A stretch of DNA of 35,600 bases, from the NCBI GenBank assembly GCA_024275665.1, contig JAJRYS010000012.1, positions 1 to 35,600 on the forward strand, read 5' to 3'. Both the position numbers and the translations under genes were made by a program. The number at the start of each line of letters is the position of its first letter. The stretch's first letter is position 1. Shown here in pieces: positions 30,267 through 35,600 of this stretch. The notes under the pieces were generated by a model. It did no database searches and had not been told where the DNA came from. It saw only the letters and a list, made by a program, of their open reading frames with translations. This stretch comes from an archaeon. GTDB lineage: Archaea > B1Sed10-29 > JAJRYS01.

Positions 30267-30301
30267 CCTCCGCGCTTTTAGTATTGTAGTGTGCATGGTT
30301 T
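30267..30301 (-). repeat. 35-bp direct repeat, copy at the tRNA-Ser 5' end
   Basis: Identical over 35 bases to 30348-30382 and 81 bp away from it. It covers the 28 bases before the tRNA and the seven acceptor bases GCGGAGG. Confidence 0.9.
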
Positions 30302-30347
30302 TAACCATGCGCGCTTTAGCGCCAGTCCGATAATGTCGGCTGTGCGG

Positions 30348-30382
30348 CCTCCGCGCTTTTAGTATTGTAGTGTGCATGGTTT
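30348..30382 (-). repeat. 35-bp direct repeat, upstream copy with tRNA 5' fragment
   Basis: The similarity continues imperfectly beyond the 35 identical bases into CCGCACAGCC (against TCGCATAGACC in the functional copy). This copy therefore looks like the first 15 or so bases of tRNA-Ser. The C in place of the near-universal U8 suggests it is not the working 5' end. A perfect hairpin, GCATGGTT and AACCATGC (30293-30310), lies between the copies. Confidence 0.8.
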
Positions 30383-30418
30383 AGTGTTGTATTTTTGTTC
30401 TTCTTTTCTTAAAAACTT

Positions 30419-31102
30419 TTACTCAATCATTATTCCTGCTGCTTCGTCAAGGGTTCCTACGCAGGTGATGTTTATTCCTTGCTCGTCTTGCACGAGCGGG
30501 CATTGTGCTTTTGGAATGAGGATTTTTTTCAAGCCGTATTCTTTTGCTGTTTTTACTTTGACTTCTAGTCCTGCTATTTCACCGATCCTGCCAGTGTCGT
30601 CAATGGTGCCTGTGATTGCCGTGTCTTGCCTGATTGTTTTGTTCTCTGCCAGGGCTATAAGAGCCACTGCTATTCCTGCTCCTCCTGAAGTTCCTTCAAT
30701 GTAATGTGCTTCTGCGCTTACTGTTATGAACAAGTCTTCGTTCCCAAGCGTTTCTCCTAAGTAATTTTCAACAGCAGTAATCACTATTTGCATTGAGTCT
30801 TGTAACTGCATGCCGTAAGAATGCAGTGTGGTTTCGAAGAACACCCTTCCCCTACCGGGTTTTTCACTCACTCTTATCCTCACAAGCTCGCCTGTTTCAT
30901 TATCTTCATGAATTCCTACTCCTATGACTGTAACTGAATGCTGTTCGTTGCAGTTAGTATTTTCTCTGGTTATTACTATCTCTTGCGTTGTCATTGATTG
31001 AGTGCTTTTTAAAGGGTTGTAGTTTATTATCATTCCTATTCCGAAGAATACTTCAAAGAGGATTATTATAATGAGTATTGCTATGAGTTTCTTTGCTTTC
31101 AT
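30419..31102 (-). CDS. Membrane-anchored Lon-like (S16) serine protease
   Basis: A 227-residue protein with an N-terminal membrane helix (about 5-27) and a Lon-type proteolytic domain but no AAA+ ATPase. The catalytic Ser is in EGTSGGAGIAVAL (Ser 139) and the Lys in GLEVKVKTAKEYG (Lys 182), with ITGTIDDTGRIGEIAG between them as in Lon. The domain is probably extracytoplasmic, given the signal-anchor and several NxT/S sites. The ATG is preceded by AAGGAGAG at eight bases. ATP-independent S16 proteins process selected substrates; the target here is unknown. Confidence 0.85.
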   Translation of the reverse strand: MKAKKLIAILIIIILFEVFFGIGMIINYNPLKSTQSMTTQEIVITRENTNCNEQHSVTVIGVGIHEDNETGELVRIRVSEKPGRGRVFFETTLHSYGMQLQDSMQIVITAVENYLGETLGNEDLFITVSAEAHYIEGTSGGAGIAVALIALAENKTIRQDTAITGTIDDTGRIGEIAGLEVKVKTAKEYGLKKILIPKAQCPLVQDEQGINITCVGTLDEAAGIMIE

Positions 31103-31196
31103 AGGATGAACTCTCCTTGTCTTTATTTGTAACAGGTTTGCTTGGATACCATTCTCTATTATTTTTCATGCTTCCTGTTTTTTGTCATGGCTTGGG

Positions 31197-31445
31197 TCAT
31201 CTTTTTATTACAGCATTGTAAATCAGGGCTATTATTGCTCCTCCTATGGCTCCATCTATGAAACCCCATACTGCCCCTATGATTGAGCCTATGAATGTGG
31301 GGGAGTATCCTATGTACACTGATGCCAGTATTTCTACTACCTTTGTCCCCAATCCAAACAGAGCCATGAGGCCGAGGAGAAACACGTATGCTCCCCATGA
31401 TACCCCTAATCCGATAGCCAATGCTTTCACACTTAGTTTTTCCAT
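31197..31445 (-). CDS. Holin-like small membrane protein
   Basis: An 82-residue hydrophobic protein (MEKLSVKALAIGLGVSWGAY, then SVYIGYSPTFIGSIIGAVWG, then FIDGAIGGAIIALIYN). The YIGYSP-(T/S)-F-GSIIG and WGFIDG motifs are those of a bacterial and archaeal family commonly annotated as bacteriophage holin-like. In chromosomes it is not tied to a prophage and its role is unknown. The correct start is ATG 31445, about 28 nt after a TATA box (TTTATAAAC); a longer frame to 31577 is out of place. Confidence 0.7.
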   Translation of the reverse strand: MEKLSVKALAIGLGVSWGAYVFLLGLMALFGLGTKVVEILASVYIGYSPTFIGSIIGAVWGFIDGAIGGAIIALIYNAVIKR

Positions 31446-31588
31446 GTCTACAATTACATTCGAGCTGTTTATAAATTTTCGTGTTAGGAAATAGTTTGAA
31501 AAACAATTTATTGTAACCAACGTTGCGTTTTTATATTCTTTTTGCTTTATCATAGGATGAAGGCGTGGTCTTTCCAAAGGTGGCGCAT

Positions 31589-34500
31589 GTGACTTTCATT
31601 GAGAAAATGAAGATGAAGAATTTTAAATCTTTCACTAATACTGTTATTCCTTTCACTCCTGGTTATGTTGTAATAATAGGCCCTAATGGTAGTGGAAAGT
31701 CAAACATTCTTGATGCTTTGTGTTTTGCTATTGGCGCTTCTTCCATGAAACACTTAAGAGCAGAGAGGCTCACTGACTTGGTTAATCACAAGTCGAAAGA
31801 CAAGACTGCTCTGGTAGAAGTTGAAATCCGTGACAGAGGAGGAGAGCTTCACACTATTTCAAGGGCTATTGATTCTAAGGGAGTAAGTGTGTTCAGGTTG
31901 AATGGGAAGAGGACTACTAAGTTCCAGATCGAGGAACTTTTGCGTGCGATGAACGTGCATGCTGACGGCCATAACATTATCCTGCAGGGTGACGTGACGA
32001 GAGTAGTACGCATGACCCCAATGCAGAGAAGGCAGTTCCTTGATGAGATTTCAGGCATTGCTGAATACGAAGAGAAGAAACAAGAAGCAGGAAGAGAACT
32101 TGAGAAAGTAGAGCAGAAAATAAGAGACTCTTCACTCATCCTTTCAGAACGCGAAGGATACCTGCGCACTCTGGAAAAAGAAAAAGTGGAAGCAGAAGTC
32201 TACTTGAAACTGAAGAAAGAGGAAAAGCAGTTGCAAGCGTCACTGGTTAAGAAGGATTTGTCTTCTGTGGAAACTACTTTTTCCAACTTGTTGAAGTTCA
32301 TTGCTTCTGCCAAAGAGGATTTGGAGGAGTTCCAAAAAGAGAAGCAGAAACTGGATGAGGGCATTGAATTAGCAAACAAGGAAATCGATGCTCTTACTGA
32401 GGAGATTTTCAAGGAGAGTGATAAGAGGCAAGCAGCAGCGCGCAAAGAAGTGGAAGAGGTTAAAGCACGCCTCATGATCGCGGAGGAGAAGACTAAGGAC
32501 TTGCTTGCGAAGAAGGAAGAGCTTAAGAAAGCAAGAGAAGAGCTGAAGGAAAAACTCTTGGAAGTAAACAAGCAAGTCAAGGAGAAAGAGAAAGAACTCA
32601 GAGCACTGGGAAGAGAAGAAGACTCGTTGTTGAAAGAACTGCACGAAGTACAGAGAGAGCTTGAGGCTCTTACGAAGAAAGCAGGAGTGACTACTGGTTT
32701 TGACGAAGTGTTCAAAAAAATTGACGAGCTTGATGAGAAGATTAACAAGCAAAGGCAAGAACTCAGTAGAGTGGAGGCAGAGGTGGCCTCACAATCAGAA
32801 GTGCTGAAGATAAAGAAAGCAGCACTAGAAGAATCTAAGAAGAAAATAGAAGCGTTCAAAGAGAAGGGAAAAGAGTTTGAGGATAGAATAAACAAACTGG
32901 AGAAGGAGAAAAAACAAGCAGAAGAAGAGTTAAAAAAATTGGTAAAGGAAAAGGAAAAATTGTTTGAGAATGAGAAGCATGACAACGAATCACTGCGTAA
33001 GATAGAAGAAAAACTAACTGTTAAAAAGAAAGAACTCGCAAGGATAAATGCAAAAATAAGCGCTGCTAAGAGTATAGTAGAGTTGAAAGACGCTGCGAAA
33101 GCAGTGCTGGAGGCCAAGCTCCCAGGAATCATTGGAGCAGTGCGTGACTTGTGCTCTTACTCACAGAAACACGCAGCAGCTTTGGAGACAGCAGCAGGTC
33201 CGCGTTTGTTTTACATAGTTACTGAAACTGCTACTGCTGCTACTAACGCCGTAAAGTTCTTGAAGAAAAACAAGCTTGGGCGCGTTAGTTTCATTCCCCT
33301 TGATAGGATAAAGCCAACCAAGCCAAGCAAGGAAGTAAGAGAACTTGCTAAGAAAGAAGGAGTCATAGGATTCGCTGTTGATTTAGTGAAGTTTGACAAG
33401 AAACACGCTCTTGCTATTGAATTCGTGTTCGGAGACACTCTCATAGTCAAAGACATTGACGTTGTGAAAGAAATAGGCGTTCGGAAAGCACGCATGGTAA
33501 CGCTTGATGCTGACGTCGCAGAGTACTCTGGACTCGTGACTGGTGGTTTTTTCAAACACGCTGTAAGACAATCTGACTTAAAAGAACTGGAAAAACTCGA
33601 AGAAGAAGTAGAATCATTAGAAGAAGATAAGAAAGCAATAATCGCGAACCTGCATTCACTACGTGAGAAAATCAACGCTGTTGGTGATGAGAAGTCAAGA
33701 GCAGAAGTAAGACTCAAAGAAGCAGAAGTGCTGCTTAGGGAGATGAAAGAACGCATGAAGGAAAGCGAGCAGCCAGAATCACTGGAAAAACTTGAAAAAG
33801 AAGTAAACGAAGCAGAACTCGCTATAAAGAAATTGCTGATAAGAAAGAAAGAAGCCGAGGAAAAACTCAACAAGTTATTAGAAGAAAGAGTGAGGCTGAA
33901 GCAAGAAATCAACGTTCCTGACGTTGAAAAATTCTCAGAAGAACTTAAGAAAACAGAGTCAAAAGTAAACGAATTCAAGGAAAAACTCAACGAGTTGAAA
34001 GTAAGAAAAGCAAGCGCGAAATCAGAAATAGATAAAATATTCTTGGAAAGAATCAAAATGCTTGAAAAACAAGCAGACGACATTGACAAGGAAATAGGAA
34101 CGGCTGAAAACGAGTTAAGAAAGCTTGAAAAGCAAGGAGCAGAACTCGAAGTAGTTTTGAAAGAAAAAGAGAACAAAGTAAGAGAGTTAGCGTCGAGCAT
34201 GACCGAGTTGTTCAAGAAGAAAGAAGAGTTAGAGAAGAAGAGGAACAACTTAATGCAGGAAATAGGAACACTGAACAGGAAGATAGAAGAAGTAAGAGAA
34301 AAAATGAACGAAAAACAAGTGGAAAAAGCGAAAATAGAAGAAAAATACGCTGAGCTAAAAAAGCAATGGGAGAAATACAAAGAAATAGAAGTGCTGAGCT
34401 TGTCACGCGCCAAGCTTGAAGAAAAACTCGAGCAAGTTCAAAAACAACTTGAAAACATTGGAACAGTCAATCTGAAAGCAGTTGAAATGTATGAAGAGTA

Positions 34501-35071
34501 CGCGAAAGAGATAGAAGACATTAAGAAAAGAAAACAAAAACTCATGGAAGAAAAGCAGTCAATCCTTGACATGATAGAAGAGATAGACAAGAGAAAAATA
34601 GAAGCGTTCGCGGAAACCTTCCACGCGATTAACAAGAACTTTGACAAGTACTTTAAAGAGTTATACCCGGAACCAGGGTCAGAAGCGCATATTGCTCTTG
34701 AAAAGCCAGACGAGCCGATGTCAGGAGGATTGCTGATAAAAGCAAAGCCAAGAGGGAAGCAACTCAAATCAATAGACGCGCTAAGTGGTGGAGAGAAAAC
34801 GCTAACAGCAATAGCATTCCTATTCGCAGTGCAAGCGTACAACCCTTCACCATTCTACGTGCTTGACGAAATAGACGCAGCACTAGATGCTGAAAATGCT
34901 GAAAGAGTAGCCAACATGATAAAAAAATTCTCCAAAGACACACAATTAATTCTGATTACCCACAACCCAGTAGTCACGAGAAAAGCAGACCAAGTAATAG
35001 GAGTGCACATGAACAAAGAAGGGTCAAGCGTCATAGAGCTAAACTTGAAAAAGTATCAAGCACTCAACTAA
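31589..35071 (+). CDS. smc: Chromosome segregation ATPase SMC
   Basis: The ring-forming ATPase that condenses and organises chromosomes. The 1160-residue protein has Walker A GPNGSGKSN near the N-terminus (MTFIEKMKMKNFKSF). Two long coiled coils are separated by a hinge (about 500-660; contains LPGIIGAVRDLC and YSGLVTGGFF). The C-terminal head has the ABC signature LSGGEKTLTAIAFLFA and Walker B PFYVLDEIDAALD. GTG 31589 is chosen because AAAGGTG lies six bases upstream and the product matches the family N-terminus; GTG 31565 would add eight residues. No scpA or scpB is adjacent on the plus strand. Confidence 0.95.
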   Translation: MTFIEKMKMKNFKSFTNTVIPFTPGYVVIIGPNGSGKSNILDALCFAIGASSMKHLRAERLTDLVNHKSKDKTALVEVEIRDRGGELHTISRAIDSKGVSVFRLNGKRTTKFQIEELLRAMNVHADGHNIILQGDVTRVVRMTPMQRRQFLDEISGIAEYEEKKQEAGRELEKVEQKIRDSSLILSEREGYLRTLEKEKVEAEVYLKLKKEEKQLQASLVKKDLSSVETTFSNLLKFIASAKEDLEEFQKEKQKLDEGIELANKEIDALTEEIFKESDKRQAAARKEVEEVKARLMIAEEKTKDLLAKKEELKKAREELKEKLLEVNKQVKEKEKELRALGREEDSLLKELHEVQRELEALTKKAGVTTGFDEVFKKIDELDEKINKQRQELSRVEAEVASQSEVLKIKKAALEESKKKIEAFKEKGKEFEDRINKLEKEKKQAEEELKKLVKEKEKLFENEKHDNESLRKIEEKLTVKKKELARINAKISAAKSIVELKDAAKAVLEAKLPGIIGAVRDLCSYSQKHAAALETAAGPRLFYIVTETATAATNAVKFLKKNKLGRVSFIPLDRIKPTKPSKEVRELAKKEGVIGFAVDLVKFDKKHALAIEFVFGDTLIVKDIDVVKEIGVRKARMVTLDADVAEYSGLVTGGFFKHAVRQSDLKELEKLEEEVESLEEDKKAIIANLHSLREKINAVGDEKSRAEVRLKEAEVLLREMKERMKESEQPESLEKLEKEVNEAELAIKKLLIRKKEAEEKLNKLLEERVRLKQEINVPDVEKFSEELKKTESKVNEFKEKLNELKVRKASAKSEIDKIFLERIKMLEKQADDIDKEIGTAENELRKLEKQGAELEVVLKEKENKVRELASSMTELFKKKEELEKKRNNLMQEIGTLNRKIEEVREKMNEKQVEKAKIEEKYAELKKQWEKYKEIEVLSLSRAKLEEKLEQVQKQLENIGTVNLKAVEMYEEYAKEIEDIKKRKQKLMEEKQSILDMIEEIDKRKIEAFAETFHAINKNFDKYFKELYPEPGSEAHIALEKPDEPMSGGLLIKAKPRGKQLKSIDALSGGEKTLTAIAFLFAVQAYNPSPFYVLDEIDAALDAENAERVANMIKKFSKDTQLILITHNPVVTRKADQVIGVHMNKEGSSVIELNLKKYQALN

Positions 35072-35077
35072 TCCTCC

Positions 35078-35497
35078 TCACTGGAACAACTGCATTGTCT
35101 GGTAAAAATTAATCCTGAAAACAAGCATAATGAAAGTGATGGAAATAATCCACAATAATCCTGTGATAGCACGCTGCTTAGCGAACTCCAAGTTGTTCTT
35201 CTTATCCAAATCATTAACCACGTGACCATAATAACCTACGAAGAAAGCGCTCACGTAATACGCTGGAATCAAAAGCATGAGCAGGAAAGGAATCAAAAAC
35301 AAGTCAACCCACCACGTCTTCTTCGAAAAACGAGTCTTAAAATCCCTGTCAATGTTAGGCAACAACACGCCGACAAAAGCAATGCTTACAATGCTCCAGA
35401 AAGCCTGCGAATACATGTTGCCGTTCACTAACACTGCGTACGTGAAGCCGAACAACGTTCCGAAAAACAAACTCCTCAAGTGCCTTTTGAGTTTCAT
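35078..35497 (-). CDS. Multi-pass membrane protein, possibly YdjM/DUF457-like
   Basis: A 139-residue protein with four hydrophobic helices. The segment VGVLLPNIDRD after the second helix and GYYGHVVNDL later recall the LPDID and GH...D metal-binding motifs of YdjM (LexA-regulated, predicted metal-dependent hydrolase) proteins, though both are degenerate. It converges with smc, six bases between stops. Family call is weak; the membrane nature is clear. Confidence 0.55.
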   Translation of the reverse strand: MKLKRHLRSLFFGTLFGFTYAVLVNGNMYSQAFWSIVSIAFVGVLLPNIDRDFKTRFSKKTWWVDLFLIPFLLMLLIPAYYVSAFFVGYYGHVVNDLDKKNNLEFAKQRAITGLLWIISITFIMLVFRINFYQTMQLFQ

Positions 35498-35504
35498 GAT
35501 TACT

Positions 35505-35600
35505 TCACTTCGCTTTCTTTTTCTTCTTCGCCTGCATGACTACCCCGAACGGCTGTTCAGGAGTGATGCCGAGTTCTGGATCCATGTAACTCATCTTGCC
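35505..35600 (-). CDS. Partial protein, C-terminal end
   Basis: The minus-strand frame from the right edge to the TGA at 35507-35505 encodes GKMSYMDPELGITPEQPFGV and then VMQAKKKKKAK. The very basic tail is a plausible C-terminus. The gene may begin inside the window at an ATG (35594) or continue beyond it. It lies seven bases upstream of the membrane protein gene and may be in operon with it. No family recognised. Confidence 0.45.
   Translation of the reverse strand, partial: GKMSYMDPELGITPEQPFGVVMQAKKKKKAK

Larger units (their letters stand above)
30012..30273 (-). tRNA. tRNA-Ser(GCT) with three introns
   Basis: Acceptor GCGGAGG (30273-30267) pairs perfectly with CCTCCGC (30019-30013), and discriminator G is 30012. 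After removal of three introns the D-arm is GCATAGTGGTATTGC and the anticodon arm CTGGC-CTGCTAA-GCCAG (anticodon GCT at 30155-30153). A class II variable arm follows with GCCC-TTCG-GGGC (30144-30133), then the T-arm GCGAG-TTCGAAT-CTCGC. The product is 82 nt. Introns are in the D-loop (44 nt), in the anticodon stem at 30/31 (42 nt) and in the T-loop at 59/60 (94 nt), so 180 of 262 nt are removed. It fills the gap between fen1 and the Lon-like gene. Confidence 0.9.

Noticed and set aside
30081-30377. Frames of 66-104 codons on both strands over tRNA-Ser and its upstream repeat
   Set aside because: GC-rich RNA gene sequence gives chance open frames; products have no recognisable features.
30267-30382. 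Split tRNA (separate 5' half) at the duplicated tRNA-Ser start
   Set aside because: A complete acceptor, both halves and all three introns are contiguous at 30012-30273, so no trans-splicing is needed. The upstream copy also lacks U8.
32200-34413. Long open frames (310 and 400 codons) on the minus strand inside smc
   Set aside because: They are Ser/Phe/Leu-rich mirror translations of the Lys/Glu-rich coiled coil and have no domain or start signal. smc on the plus strand explains the region.
1-35600. CRISPR array, insertion sequence or prophage
   Set aside because: No regularly spaced repeats, no transposase or integrase, and no phage structural genes are present. The holin-like gene alone is not evidence of a prophage.

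Overview
The window is a piece of an archaeal chromosome. The evidence is the archaeal gene set (Alba, FEN1 with a PCNA-binding tail, ATP-dependent DNA ligase, archaeal-type TrpRS, Sec61-beta, chromosomal SMC, TrmJ, a Dph6 domain), TATA boxes about 25-30 nt upstream of mostly leaderless start codons, and tRNA genes with bulge-helix-bulge (BHB) introns. Compact gene packing, many small unknown membrane or basic proteins, a CxxC zinc-ribbon mini-protein and PKD surface proteins fit a DPANN-type archaeon (Woesearchaeota/Pacearchaeota-like). The lineage is an inference, not proven here.

Layout. 1-4600: end of an AT-rich partial gene and two secreted, C-terminally anchored PKD-repeat surface proteins. 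4.7-6.2 kb: trpS and a small UspA-like protein. 6.2-9.5 kb: an accessory segment with a RelE/RHH toxin-antitoxin pair, tRNA-Val (two introns), tRNA-Ala, an AT-rich phosphoribosyltransferase-like gene, tRNA-Thr (two introns) and a convergent RHH/PIN pair. 9.6-12.2 kb: MTH938-like protein, small exporter, CYTH protein, Sec61-beta, a basic protein and a candidate structured RNA. 12.3-15.4 kb: three tandem membrane-anchored proteins with a glutamine-amidotransferase-like fold. 15.4-18.2 kb: an HTH/S-layer-like regulator divergent from glmS. 18.2-22.6 kb: zinc-ribbon protein, DNA ligase coupled to a CPA2 antiporter, and divergent Alba. 22.7-24.1 kb: a second RelE-type pair and a basic protein. 24.2-29.9 kb, all minus strand: an AsnB-Dph6 fusion with a small membrane protein, a coiled-coil protein, then the operon fen1 - unknown helical protein - PIN protein - trmJ. 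30.0-30.4 kb: tRNA-Ser(GCT), broken by three introns and preceded by a duplicated 5' segment. 30.4-35.6 kb: membrane-anchored Lon-like protease, holin-like protein, smc, a membrane protein and a partial gene.

The strongest unusual signal is the tRNA set. Three of the four tRNA genes hold seven introns in total: one in the D-loop and one at 37/38 (Thr), one at 37/38 and one at 59/60 (Val), and one each in the D-loop, at 30/31 and at 59/60 (Ser). Nearly all have a legible BHB, and removing them leaves canonical 72-82 nt tRNAs. This implies a splicing endonuclease with broad specificity elsewhere in the genome. Other points of interest are the AsnB-Dph6 fusion, the three-gene tandem of anchored amidotransferase-like proteins, inverted repeats with 4-nt spacers in front of all three toxin-antitoxin-like loci, and single TATA elements serving divergent leaderless genes.
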